From Trichodesmium erythraeum GBRTRLIN201 (GTDB taxonomy: Bacteria > Cyanobacteriota > Cyanobacteriia > Cyanobacteriales > Microcoleaceae), in assembly GCA_018457135.1 (NCBI GenBank), contig JAGGDU010000227.1, positions 1 to 52,118 on the forward strand: a DNA stretch of 52,118 bases, in the 5' to 3' direction. Each line of letters begins with the position of its first letter. Position 1 is the stretch's first letter. A program made the translations under genes and the position numbers. Under the pieces are notes generated by a model that saw only the letters and a program-made list of their open reading frames with translations, was not told where the DNA came from and ran no database searches. Of the stretch, positions 19,715 through 29,636 are shown in pieces.

Positions 19715-21117
19715 GGCTTTGTTGCATAAATTTAGCGATATAGCAGCCACCACCATCCTCCGCCAACGCCAACTACTCCCCCAATGGAAGCAACTAGATT
19801 TCAATCTTGTAACTTTTAGGTTTATCTATTTGAATCATTCGGTTTAACATTGCACATTGTACAAATAATTCTACTGCTTGAATATCTCTGTTGTCGTCGT
19901 TGTAACTTCTCTCCAAATATCATTTTTAGTCCTTACATAGTTGTTTCAGATAAGGAACGCGATGGTAACAAATTTCACGTTTCCATCCATGCTCGTCCCA
20001 CTTGCCTTATCCTGTCTTAAGTTTTCATCCCGTGGATGAGGAGTTTCTTGAAAATTGCTATGCTCCCAAATAACCACATCTTTTCGTGGAATAATTGTTG
20101 CTTTCACTCCCAACTGACTTGCTTTTTCATAACACTTATGTTGATCTTTTACTCCATCGGCTCATACTTGGACAATATCACCTTCATGAACCTCGCTGCG
20201 CTCTAGATCACCCTCATGCTTGCTCATTAGCAACATTATTAGTTGTAGCTATTGCTGTGAGAATCTTTCCTGTAGCTTTCCTTCGGAATGCTGCGCCAAC
20301 ATTTACACCTAGATATAACTTACCCCATATTCTATGTTTACCAAAATCCGTGAATCCTAGTTTTCCATTCTTCTTCAGGTGTAAACTTTGACTCCTTTAG
20401 GATCTACTACTAAATGAATCCCTTCTGTGGTTAGCATAACTGGTATCATGATATTTGATTTGGGGGACTCTACGGAAGACAGTGCTATGATCTGGCACAG
20501 GTAAATCTAATCCCATCAAGTGAAAAATAGATTCTATAAACCCTTGTGTTTTTCGCCCTGGAAGTCTAAATAAACAACTCAAAGTTACTATTAATTCAAT
20601 TATCAAATTATTTGTATTATTAGATGCTCCTCTAATTCCACTTTTTGTTGTGTTGATTGACCCACTAGTTTATTACCTCATAAGGTGAGCCCATATGTCA
20701 AACTATCTCTTTGTTTTAAAGAACTATTATACTCTGACCAGTTGTTAAGAGGGTATTTAGACTTTGATTTAAATTTGGACTTGGACTTGGGCTTACTTAT
20801 ATTTACTTTTATGTCACATATTATCATTTTTACACTATGGGCATCCGCAGTGCAAAAAAGCCTTAGGAAAACCACAATGTGTAGAATCAAGGTGATGTTT
20901 TAGGGTAAGTGCGACGAAGAAAATTGGATAATCAGGCAGTGGAATTATTCCTATAATATGCCATACTCAACCGTATGATTCAAAAAATATCGCTCAATAT
21001 CTACATGGGTTGAAATCTAAGTTAACTCCAACTAACAGGTTTTTAGTGTTTCCCAGGGCGATATGCGCGTGTGGAGCAAATTCAGCAGCTATATTGCAAC
21101 CTTCATGCAATAAAGCT
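19715..21117 (-). mobile_element. Degenerate IS5-family insertion sequence
   Basis: The left end reads ggctttgttgcataaa (19715-19730), a common IS terminus. The right end, ttcatgcaataaagct at 21102-21117, matches its reverse complement at 13 of 16 positions. Between them lie broken pieces of an IS5-family transposase on the minus strand. The element is about 1.4 kb, slightly long for the group, so it may contain extra sequence. No target duplication was identified. Confidence 0.6.
19735..20810 (-). pseudogene. IS5-family transposase, fragmented
   Basis: Pieces in different frames follow the family order on the minus strand. The N-terminal part near 20690-20760 reads NNWSEYNSSLKQRDSLT. The next part, 20400-20606, reads LPGRKTQGFIESIFHLMGLD then LPVPDHSTVFRR. 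A C-terminal piece near 19805-19930 reads MLNRMIQIDKPKSYKIEI. Stops and frameshifts separate them, so no active DDE transposase can be made. Confidence 0.8.
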
Positions 21118-21332
21118 ACTAAGAACTATAAAGGAAACCATTCGAGAATTATTTATGAGGATATGGTCATGTTTTGATGTTTTCTTTGTTAACTATTACG
21201 ACTATTTATATTACCCCATTTTTCCTTCAATTGATGAATCTTAAAAATGCTACAATTAATTAAAGTTTGACTCAAAATCCTAATCAGTGCAAAATATAGT
21301 GTTGATTTAGAATTAATCAGATTAGTAAGTTA

Positions 21333-21857
21333 ATGAACATTATTGATTTTTTTGAACTGAGTGCTGGTGAATGGTTTTCCCAACGCACAATTCACAATTT
21401 GGTTTCTGGGGAATTACAAGCAGGTAAATCAGAAGTCAATGTTGAAATATTGGAAAAAACTGACCCGACATTAATCAATTTGTGCGAACAAAATCAGGTT
21501 GACTCTAGTGTAACTAAATTAATAGGAGTCAAGATTAGCTGGAATGGTACAAATAATAAAGGACAAGTGAAAGATGTAGGTTCAAGAATGCTGATAATTA
21601 TTCCTAATTTTGACGACCTTAACCAAGGTCAATTATTACAAAATAGAGGAAATGGTAACAGCCCAAAAATCAGTGGTCGCTATATTATGGGGAGTGATGA
21701 TGTTCTAATGTTGACTACAGAGTCAGAGGGTTTGTATGTGGAGGAACGTTTCTGGTATTTAATACCTAATTTGCGGTTACGCACCAGTGTGGTCAACAGG
21801 CCACAGGGCTTTAGTTTAGCTTCTTTTTGCTCGGAAATTCGCAGAGTCAAAAGTTAA
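21333..21857 (+). CDS. cpcS: Phycobiliprotein chromophore lyase, CpcS/CpeS family
   Basis: A 174-aa protein matching the lipocalin-like CpcS/CpeS lyases that attach phycocyanobilin or phycoerythrobilin to a cysteine of phycobiliprotein beta subunits. Recognisable blocks are FELSAGEWFSQRTIHNL at the N-terminus, ISGRYIMGSDDVLMLTTE in the centre and ERFWYLIPNLRLRTSV followed by GFSLASFCSEIRRV at the end. Length fits the family. Which bilin and subunit it serves cannot be decided here, so cpeS is an alternative name. It is the only intact gene within the IS-rich 19.7-29.5 kb stretch, with no phycobilisome genes nearby. Confidence 0.87.
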   Translation: MNIIDFFELSAGEWFSQRTIHNLVSGELQAGKSEVNVEILEKTDPTLINLCEQNQVDSSVTKLIGVKISWNGTNNKGQVKDVGSRMLIIIPNFDDLNQGQLLQNRGNGNSPKISGRYIMGSDDVLMLTTESEGLYVEERFWYLIPNLRLRTSVVNRPQGFSLASFCSEIRRVKS

Positions 21858-22137
21858 ATGAGTGCATGTTTTTTTTTGAATACCTATAAATATAAAGGCT
21901 TCAGAAGTTGGAATATACAAAATATTCCAGTTATATCAGAATGAGGTAAAAATATTTAGTACCTTGCTATTAAAGAGTGAGGTTTAAATAAAACTTTTGT
22001 GGTATGGGTATCTTACCCGCTACTTGTATGCCTCACTTCTAACTGGGTAACAAGCTAATTGAAAGCCATATATAGGGATTTGCGTTTAGGAACTCAATAA
22101 TACTTCAATTAAAACAAAACCCTTATTGATATAAATA

Positions 22138-22174
22138 GGGTGTAGTGTGAGGGCTCTGACCTCACAATACACCC
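22138..22174. terminator. Strong hairpin downstream of the lyase gene
   Basis: gggtgtagtgtgagg (22138-22152) pairs with cctcacaatacaccc (22160-22174), 15 positions with a single G-T type mismatch and a 7-nt loop. It lies 280 bp after the lyase stop and lacks an immediate T tract. It could be a terminator, an RNA stability element or the end of a mobile element, because an IS-like terminus begins at 22176. Confidence 0.4.
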
Positions 22175-22175
22175 T

Positions 22176-22207
22176 CAAGGAAAACACATCTAATTTTTTT
22201 TACAAAT
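22176..22207 (+). repeat. Solo ISAs1-type terminal sequence
   Basis: caaggaaaacacatctaatt then a T run and acaaat closely matches the IS end at 22425-22457 (cagggaaaacgtatctaatt then T run and acaaat). No transposase is joined to this copy. Confidence 0.55.
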
Positions 22208-22661
22208 GACTAAGAAGATAACTTCAGAAGAGACTATGCGATCGCGCAACAAATAACTCTCAAAAAATACCAAAATTTTCAAATCACAGGATGACAAGCG
22301 CCTCAAAACTATTCTGGGAAAAGGTTGAAATATTGTTCATGAAGATGGAAAATTGGAAAACTTTTTGATAATAATAATTATTATTTTTTTTGTGTAGTTT
22401 GAGCTTCTCTCAAATACTTTCCCCCAGGGAAAACGTATCTAATTTTTTTTTACAAATGACCAAGCCAGAATATAATTTAAGAATAGGCTCTGGAATCATA
22501 TGGGATACTGCCTACAATAATTACGAACTCTATAAACAGTTATAACCATCAAAAAAATCTCAACAATAATTAATATTATTATATACAAATCAGCTTTTAA
22601 AATAGACAGTTATGAATGATAGTTATTATCTAAATAATCTCAATCTTTAACAATAAAAATT

Positions 22662-23275
22662 ATGAAAAAAATAGTATTTATGAGTATTTTAGTGAATTAT
22701 AAAACCCCTGATTGGAGAGAACAAAAAGCCAGAAATTAATTGATATTATTACAATTATTATTTCTGATGTAATTTGTGGTGTGGATACCTGGATAGATAT
22801 AAAATCTTATGGTAAATCTAAAAGTGAATGGCTAAAAAGTTTTTGAGAACTGCCTAATAGAATTACATCTCACCATACAGCGTGCACGAATTTTTGCACG
22901 TCTTAAGCCTATTAATTCAAGCAATTTTTTTTTGTCATAAATTAAGTCAGTAAGTCAAATAACTAAAGGAGAAATAATAGCAATTGATGGTAAAACTCTC
23001 AGAGGTTCTTATGACTAAAAAAAATCTCAAAAACCTATTCATATCGTCAGTACCTCGGTCAGAGCCAATTCCCTAGTTTTAGGTTGCCATTGTAGATAAT
23101 AAATCGAATGAAATCATTGGAATTCCCCAAATTATTAAAGTTTTATCCCTTTATAGTAGTTACAATTGATACTTAGGGAAACCAGAAAGAAATTGTTAAA
23201 CAAATTACACAACAACAGGGTGATTATGTAATTACTTTGAAAAAAAAATCAAGGTGATTTTTATCAAAAAGTTAC
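22662..23275 (+). pseudogene. ISAs1-family transposase, left copy, decayed
   Basis: Starting at ATG 22662, readable pieces follow the family order: ISDVICGVDTWIDIKSYGKS, EWLKSF, then EIIAIDGKTLRGSYD (the family's first catalytic Asp region) near 22975-23015, DNKSNEIIGIPQIIKVL near 23093-23145, and QQQGDYVITLKKNQGDFYQK near 23210-23268. Several stops and frameshifts interrupt it, and it is truncated where the IS4-type relic begins. Confidence 0.8.
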
Positions 23276-23525
23276 TATACCTTCTCTCTATCCTGCCTCT
23301 TTTATTCCTTATTAACATATATTTTTGTATACCTTTATTTTTAATTTTTTATTCTTTAAATTAACTAATTTTCTAAGAAATAGCTATCAGTAAAATTCAA
23401 TTATTTAATCTGGTTTAATTTGCTTTTGCTCCTTCAATATTGTAATCTCCACTCTTACAATCTTTGAACATGGCATCAATTCCTATTCTTTGACTATATA
23501 CTTTATTGATTTTATATGATGACGA
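23275..23525 (-). pseudogene. IS4-type transposase, C-terminal relic
   Basis: Minus-strand reading gives RIGIDAMFKDCKSGDYNIEG then AKAN, followed by LLIAIS and IQKYMLIRNKRGRIERR. This resembles the C-terminal YREK-like region of IS4-group transposases (the glutamate is replaced here by D in MFKDCK alignment or lost). Stops are present. It separates the two ISAs1 arms. Confidence 0.6.
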
Positions 23526-23544
23526 TAAATTACTAATAATTTAT

Positions 23545-23994
23545 TTCGATTTATTATTGACAATAGCAGGAGCTAAAACTAGGAAATTGCCTCTAACCAA
23601 GGCACTGACGATATGAATAGGTTTTTGAGATTTTTTTTAGTCATAAAAACCTCTGATAGTTTTACTCTCAATTGTTATTATTTCTCCTTCAGTTATTTGA
23701 CTTACTGACTTAATTTATGACAAAAAACATTGCTTGAATTAATAAGCTGAAGACCTACAAAAACTCGCGATCGCTTTATGCTGACATAGAATTCCATTGG
23801 GCAGTTCTCAAAAACTTTTTAGCCATTCACTTTGAGATTTACCATAAGATTCTATATCTATCCAGATATCCGCACCACAAATTACATCACAAATAGTAAT
23901 TGTAATAATATCAATTAATTTTTGGCGTTTTGTTCTCTTAAATCTGGGATATTATAATTCACTAAAATACTCATAAATACTCTTTTTTTTTCAT
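23545..23994 (-). pseudogene. ISAs1-family transposase, right copy, 5' part only
   Basis: An inverted near-copy of the left gene: start codon at 23994, the phrase for VICGADIWIDIESYGKSQSE, then the region corresponding to the IDGKTLRG motif (here degraded to ESKTIRG). It ends where the left copy reads DNKSN. Frameshifts and stops are present. Confidence 0.75.
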
Positions 23995-24230
23995 AATTTT
24001 TATTGTTAAATATTGAGATTATTTAGATAATAACTATCATTCATAAATGTCTAATTTTAACGCTTATTTGTATATAATAATATTAATTATTGTTTAGCTT
24101 TTTTTGATGGTTATAACTGTTAATAGGGTTCGTATTTATTGCAAGGACTATTCCATCTGATTTTAGAGCCTATTCTTAAATTATATTCTGGCTTGGTCAT
24201 TTGTCAAAAAAATTAGATGCGTTTTCCCTG

Positions 24231-24400
24231 GTATTTAATCCCCAATTGAGATTTCAGTTCAGCATCTCCTCTGGTATCCACGGCACGAAACAGGCAGAAA
24301 TTTTTATTTGTAAATACCCACAGCCATTCCTTGATTCCTCTGGCAGGTCAAGACGCTTCATTTAGATGAATAGAAAGTTGTTCTGTACTTAACAGTTTTC
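24231..24400 (-). pseudogene. IS66-family transposase fragment
   Basis: Minus-strand reading gives LSIHLNEAS, a stop, PARGIKEWLWVFTNKNFCLF, then RAVDTRGDAELKSQLG. This is like the IS66 TnpC segment around the first catalytic Asp (DETSW then VxGxxEWLWV). Only about 50 codons survive. The ISAs1 end at 24230 abuts it, suggesting insertion into the IS66 relic. Confidence 0.6.
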
Positions 24401-24713
24401 ACTTAAGATTATAAGATTTATGACCCAGATACTGACAAAAAAAGTGGAGCGTAGCGTTAACCTTATCCTATAAAGAAGAGCGTAAAGATCGTCTCATTTG
24501 TCATAGCCTATATAGTGTCTTTGCGTAAGTCCTTTTAGTCCTGAGATGATATGATATTAAATCTGGTAGCATTGATCTAATTATAAGGAGTCAGGAGTAC
24601 TAGGGAATGCCCGTACAGAAGACGTGGAAGGAAGATAATTTAGAAATATTTAACAATTACTGAGGATAGAACAATGGAATATTTTTTGATACCAAATTAT
24701 ATCACATCCAGTG
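24401..24713. other. Unassigned stretch between IS relics
   Basis: No ORF or terminus could be identified. It may include degraded ends of the IS1 and IS66 elements. Confidence 0.35.
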
Positions 24714-25503
24714 CTATCGTTTGTGTAAACCCAAGGGTAAATATCTACAGAAAATTTGGCATTGGTAAATTAAGCAATGAATTAAGCCGGAATGGGCACC
24801 TCTCCAAATTTGAGAAGCGTGAATCAACAAACGGATAGAATCTTTGAACATCTCAATACATTTTGAGTAACATAAGGTTTTGCGGCATAAGCGAGTTTTG
24901 GGATGACGTAAGCGAGTGTTTTCCCTTTCTACGCGATTCATATAGGTCTTACTTCCGATTTTATCTCCGTCACGGATAAAGCCTGGAAGCGACCGGATTG
25001 CCATCAGTAACCTGAAAGTAACACTTCCAAAAGCCTATCGCCTGCCATAGCGGTTGAAAAGTATCACCGCTGTGGTTTCCGACTACCCAACCCAGGATGC
25101 CCTGACGGAAATGGTATACCAGAGTCCACAACAACACCTTGTTTTTCTTATCACTAACAAAAGTTTCGAGTTCATGAAGTTCTCCTACTTGAGACAGTTG
25201 GTCTAGGTCATAGGCATTAGGTGAGCATTCCCTGGTGTGTTTGATCAAATTGATAATAGTTGGATATGTAACCCCTTTCACCCAGGCAATTCTTCTAATA
25301 CCCATACCGTTAACGTATATTCTCAAAAACAGCCGCTTGACATTATCGCTGTATTCTTGTGGGTGATAAGGTTTAATGAACTGATGGCTACAAGCGACGC
25401 AAATATAGTTCTGCTTGCCTGGTTGATGGCCATTTTTGGGGATATGCTGACAGCTACAGTCAGGACATTGTATCGGTTGATCTCTCACAGTTGTTAATGA
25501 CAT
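24714..25503 (-). pseudogene. IS1-family transposase, frameshifted
   Basis: Two overlapping frames together give a full IS1-type transposase. The first (24970-25503, 177 aa) has an N-terminal zinc finger (CPDCSCQHIPKNGHQPGKQNY then CVAC), a helix-turn-helix and the catalytic centre. The second (24714-25004, 96 aa) continues with PGFIRDGDKIGSKTYMNRVE and ENTRLRHPKTRLCRKTLCYS. The switch lies near 24975-25004, after FQVTDG. IS1 elements can use programmed frameshifting, but between InsA and InsB near the middle; here the break is late, so simple decay is more likely. No flanking target duplication was found. Confidence 0.82.
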
Positions 25504-25612
25504 TAACCATTATAAACCAACAAGCTATTTCAAAAAAATAGCTAGACTTTTTACAAAAAGTAAAACATTTTTAGCTTTATTTTATAATTAGAAGTAGTTA
25601 TACCTGAGTCTA

Positions 25613-26215
25613 CCCCCAGTTCACTCTTAAAGTAGCTTTATCTTGAATAAAAATTTCTTGATTTTCGTCTAGCCAGCAAAAAAAATTTGTAGGAAATACC
25701 AGGAATGAAATGCTTCTAATATCTCTATAAAATTTGTCAATTATTTGCAGGAATAACGCTTTATTACACCTACCATTAATTGTTGATATGAGATGAAAGG
25801 ATATGAAAAAAAAACTAGAATACAATGGCGCATGAAACTCGTTTTATCTCTAATTTGATGTTCTTTTAAACCCAACTTTATCTTAGCTTTTATGTAATTT
25901 TTTTCAATATAGTTTCTATTAAGATACTTTGTAAGGATCAATGCTCTAGATACACTTTTATACTGTTTATTTGTAATTAAATAATCAATTTTGCTGGTCT
26001 CTTTTATATAAATACTATTAATGATGACTGCTATAGTTCTATAACCAGTTAAACCTTTAGTTTCTAATTTTATGGTAGCTACCCAAACTTTTTTAGGTAT
26101 ATCTTGTTCTAATGTTACTGCTTGAAAAGCATTTTTAGATAAAGATAAGGCTATTTTATCCAACCTTTTTTGTGATTGTTTTTTCTAGTTTTTTGATTGA
26201 TAACATTGACTCAAA
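25613..26215 (-). pseudogene. IS701-family transposase, C-terminal half (separated part 2)
   Basis: Minus-strand frames give LSKNAFQAVTLEQDIPKKVW, then ATIKLETKGLTGYRTIAVI, NRNYIEKNYIKAKIKLGLKE, HQIRDKTSFMRHCILVFFSY and, after a frameshift near 25750-25825, WLDENQEIFIQDKATLRVNWG with the stop at 25613. This is the C-terminal half of an IS701-type DDE transposase. The matching N-terminal half lies at 28790-29435 in the same orientation, so one gene seems to have been split by later insertions. Confidence 0.72.
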
Positions 26216-26439
26216 TATTTTTAGCTAAACTCCATATATATACTTAAGTTATAATCGTTATAATTATTGTAAAAATGAGTAATTATTTCCATAAAATCTA
26301 TCTAATAAAACTATGTCTACTCTATATTTAATCGACAAAGTTTTTTTTACTAACTTGACTACTAAATCAGATTTTTTAATAAATTATTTATCATCTTGAC
26401 CAGAGGTAAAAGATGATAATTTTTGATAAATTATACATC
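26216..26439. other. Unassigned AT-rich stretch in the IS cluster
   Basis: No family resemblance was found in any frame. It lies between the IS701 C-terminal half and an IS630 N-terminal relic. Confidence 0.35.
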
Positions 26440-26686
26440 CAAAAGTATACTTATTACTCCATCATATAAATAGCTTCTGACTATCACTAATCCATTGTCT
26501 GTTTTACCTACTTTTTTTATCACCTGTTTTTGGTCTTATATCCTCAGTTTCTCTTCTTCTGTGTAAGCAAATATTGATAATATTACAAGCCATCTTAAAG
26601 ATAGCACTTGCTTAAGTGTTACTCATCCCATTATCAATAGCATTAATAACTTTTTGTCTTAAATCGTAACTATAAAAAGCATGCAT
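26440..26686 (-). pseudogene. IS630-family transposase, N-terminal relic (copy B)
   Basis: From ATG at 26686 the minus strand reads FYSYDLRQKVINAIDNGMS, a stop, ASAIFKMACNIINICLHRRR then ETEDIRPKTGDKK. This is the helix-turn-helix start of IS630/Tc1-mariner-type transposases. The DDE part is missing here. Confidence 0.7.
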
Positions 26687-26839
26687 AATCTTTTCGATTT
26701 TGATTTTTTGAGCATTATGTATTAATCTTTACTTCGATTGCTATACTTAATTAATATCAAGTTTATTTTACTACAATATATTGTTAATTAGACTTAGACA
26801 ATTTTTAAGCACAAATATAACCATTACCAGCTTAATAAG
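26687..26839. other. Unassigned short stretch in the IS cluster
   Basis: No recognisable coding remnant; included only to account for the interval. Confidence 0.3.
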
Positions 26840-27134
26840 AGGCAAATACTTTTATATTTTAGTCTATAAAATGCAATACATCGCTGCACGAAAAGTATCT
26901 ATTTTTTTAGTAAAAGTCTTTAAAGTTTTTTTTGTTTATTGCTTTTATCATACCCCTTTCAACCTCTCCCACTGGATAAAAGTATAAGCACAAAACACCA
27001 ATATATAATGACTATCTTGTCTCCATTTATCTCTGAGATGATATTCTGTTATTCCTAACCATACTTAGCCTATCTCTCTGTGTGTTTAAAAAACCTCTAC
27101 CCAATTCTCTGAGAATAGGTGGTCTTTACTATCC
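26840..27134 (-). pseudogene. Second IS701-type C-terminal relic
   Basis: Minus-strand frames give TTYSQRIG, then LGITEYHLRDK, HYILVFCAYTFIQWERLKG and TKKIDTFRA, parallel to the C-terminal region of the other IS701 relic (LKEHQIRDK, CILVFFSYPFISYQQL). Many frameshifts occur. It is cut at its left (5') side by the MITE-like terminus at 27135. Confidence 0.55.
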
Positions 27135-27362
27135 CAGGGTAAGCTCATCTAAAATTTTATTTACAAATCAATATTTTTATGACCTGCTTTCAATACAAGC
27201 TTTTCAAGGAATTATAAATATCACATAATTTTCATATTATCGATTTTTGCTGCTTCACAATTTGAATATATTTTCGTCACTAAATTCATCTCAAAAACAG
27301 TCAGGGTAATATGATTATAAAAGATACTATTTGTCAATGATTTTTAATATGAGCTGACCCTG
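27135..27362. mobile_element. MITE-like 228-bp element with ISAs1-type ends
   Basis: Terminal inverted repeats of about 34 bp: 27135-27168 (cagggtaagctcatctaaaa then ttttatttacaaat) and 27329-27362, whose reverse complement starts cagggtcagctcatattaaa and ends ttgacaaat. No ORF lies between them. The CAGGG...ACAAAT ends resemble those of the nearby ISAs1 copies, so it could be mobilised by that transposase. No clear target duplication was seen. Confidence 0.65.
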
Positions 27363-27610
27363 TTTTATATCGCTATACAATGTTACTTTTAACGACTTAA
27401 AATTGATAATAAAATAATCAATGTCTGTTGCTTATTCCATGAACTAGTATTTTTATCCGATGGGGAAAGTTTTTTATCCTTCTAGTAGTAATACTGATCC
27501 GCGTGAATATTTTGAAAAAAATAATTTTGGGTTTTCCATTGGCTGGAAACAACTGGTAAAAATCCTTATCATTAAAGGTTTTTGCTAACTATTTTAGGAA
27601 GTTTTCTATT
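27363..27610. other. Unassigned stretch in the IS cluster
   Basis: Nothing recognisable between the MITE-like element and the IS630 copy A. Confidence 0.3.
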
Positions 27611-28729
27611 TATGTAACAATTCTCATAGCTATGAGGTAAAGTAACAACAATGGTTAAACTAATTGCGAATATCTTTTTGACTAACTTTGAATATAGCTG
27701 AGGTCATGGCATCAATTAAACCTTGATAATTTCTTACTTTAACTCTTCTTAGAATAGCTTTTGCTTTTGAAAAAAAGTTTTCAATTGGAGAAAATTCAGG
27801 TGAATAAGGAGATAAAAATAACAAACTAGCCCCAACTTCTTCAATAATTTCTATCACTATTTTTCCTAAATTGATTTTCCCATTGTTCATTATAAAACAA
27901 GCTTTATTTCACAGTCATAGGATTACTTATTTAACTATAAAAGTCTCAAAATTTACTCCAGCTGCTGCTCTATAAATATTTGTTTTTGCCAAAACTTTTT
28001 CTTAGGATATAGCTCCTATAATTGAGATATTTTATCCTCTGGATCTTTTCCCTTTTAAGGCTCTAGCATATAATCGAAGCATTCCCAAATTTACTCCTGA
28101 TTTATCTATAAAGACTAAATTATTGGTCTTTATTCTTCTGATTATTTCCCAATACTCTAATCTCTTATATTCGAGTTGAGCATTTTCTTTTTCAGGTGCA
28201 TACAATGTTTTTTTTGAGATTGTAGTTTAACTAGACAGTGAGAGTTTCCGGGAATAACTATTGCTAGCTTTTGCTTACAGCTATCTCAAGGTTAGAAAAT
28301 TATTCAAAGTAATTATAAATACTGTAAGCAAATTCTTATAATACTTTCAGCTGTTAAAGCAAATATTTTTTTAGGACAACTTTGTACTCTCAAGTAGTTT
28401 CACTTTTCAGTTATCCAATAATTGTACTTTTTCCTACTTTTACTCCTGTGGCTACTTCCAGTAATTCCCATAAATTCTCATTAGTTGTATCATTATTTTT
28501 CTCCATTATTTCTACTAAGATTACTAATTATTCACTATTAAGCTTAAAAGGAGGACTTCCTCCTTGAGCTAAAGGTTTAATATCTTCAGTTTATTGATAT
28601 TTTTTGGTTAAGGTTTGAATAAAACTTTGTCTGACTCAAAACCTATGATCCAGATTGTTTATAGACATTTTTTCCGCAGCCACAAATTTATACAATTTTT
28701 TTTATAAAGTCTATAGAATAAGATTTCAT
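27611..28729 (-). pseudogene. IS630-family transposase, nearly full length but decayed (copy A)
   Basis: From ATG at 28729 the minus strand reads MKSYSIDFIKKIV, then EDIKPLAQGGSPPFKLNSE, LEYWEIIRRIKTNNLVFIDK then SGVNLGMLRLYARALKGKR, MNNGKINLGKIVIEIIEEVG, LLFLSPYSPEFSPIENFFSK and VSQKDIRN. These are the HTH region and the three blocks with D, D and E of the Tc1/mariner-like core. The middle Asp-Asn pair usually seen is NN here. Internal stops exclude function. Its insertion appears to have helped split the IS701 gene. Confidence 0.8.
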
Positions 28730-28789
28730 CAGTTTCGCGATCGCTATAAAAATTATTCACCCTAGTTTACCTTATGACGATGGAAAAGG

Positions 28790-29435
28790 CTATATTTATT
28801 GTGATTAATTAATAATTATCTTTTGATTTTTTTGCTACTATTCCATTATAACTTAGTACTCTGTATTCGAGTTTTTTGATAAATGTTATGTTGTTACCAT
28901 AATCTAGAACTATTAAAACTATTCCCTAACAATTACATCTGTTTAGGCTACGGTCGATTAACTTTATTCCTATGTCTGATTTTTTCTCAAATAATTTATT
29001 CTCTTTTCCTCTTAGTAAACAACTAGAATGTTGATATAATTCAATGTCTAAAGATAGACTTTTTTCCATCATAATAATATGTTGTTACTGTAAGTATTCC
29101 ATCTGTTTTTTTTCCAATTTATCCTATATATAGTAGTCCAAGACCACCAGTCAACTTACCACTTTTCAAAGCACCGGAATCATCTAAAATCAAACAAAAT
29201 CCACTTCTAAATTTGCTTTTATAGCGTTTATTGATAATTTCTATACCGTTTATTAATTTGACTAGCTTTCCTTGAAAAATTAGGTATAAAGTGATGTAAT
29301 CTATTGTAGACTAAACTAATTAAGTCATTGGCCATTTGAGATAGGTGTTTTCTCTTCCTTTCCCCTAATAAGCCTGCTAAATAATCTTTAAAACCTTTTT
29401 TTTGAGGTAGATTCAACTTCAATCATCAAACTTTT
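28790..29435 (-). pseudogene. IS701-family transposase, N-terminal half (separated part 1)
   Basis: Minus-strand frames give KGFKDYLAGLLGERKRKHLS, QMANDLISLVYNRLHHFI (29228-29422), then SGFCLILDDSGALKSGKLTG with the first catalytic Asp region, KTDGILTVTTYYYDGKKS, and finally DYGNNITFIKKLEYRVLSYN near 28830-28890. It stops just where the C-terminal half at 26215 would continue. Frameshifts are numerous. Confidence 0.7.
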
Positions 29436-29636
29436 TATACTATCTTTCAACTGAAGGGGGCATAGGAGTAGGAGTTGTTAGTCTTATCTCAAACGTCCTT
29501 GACATAAAATCCTTGTCAAGAAAGCATTATAGTCTAGTTTTGTGAGTTAGGTTGTGTAAGTCCCATTAATTAATGTAGTATGTTGACCTAATTTTAAGCA
29601 TCATATCCAAATAACCAATACAATAATTGTATAGGA
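29436..29636. other. Short spacer before the duplicated upstream region
   Basis: Contains a small inverted repeat, ccttgacataaaatccttgtcaagaaag (about 29490-29515): cttgaca / tgtcaag. It may be the end of the IS701 relic. No gene. Confidence 0.35.

Larger units (their letters stand above)
21858..22424. other. Spacer with hairpins and a stray IS terminus
   Basis: Holds gggtatcttaccc (22006-22018), the long hairpin at 22138-22174 and, from 22176, an ISAs1-type terminal sequence without a transposase. No gene is recognised. Confidence 0.5.
22425..24230. mobile_element. Head-to-head pair of truncated ISAs1-family elements (large inverted repeat)
   Basis: Both outer ends carry the same terminus facing outward (22425-22457 and, inverted, 24199-24230). 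The left arm, about 22425-23116, and the right arm, about 23544-24230, are near-identical inverted copies of roughly 690 bp including IS end, leader and the start of a transposase gene. The centre (about 23280-23525) is an unrelated IS4-type relic. Both transposases contain stops. Confidence 0.8.

Noticed and set aside
20095-20391. 98-codon plus-strand frame in the IS5 relic
   Set aside because: The minus strand carries transposase remnants here; the plus frame has no likeness.
24970-25004. Programmed frameshift in the IS1 transposase
   Set aside because: The break is near the end of the gene, not at the InsA/InsB junction, and no slippery A run was found; decay is simpler.
22176-29500. Possible CRISPR array from repeated IS ends and AT-rich repeats
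   Set aside because: Repeats are few, unequal in spacing and explained by IS termini; no cas genes.
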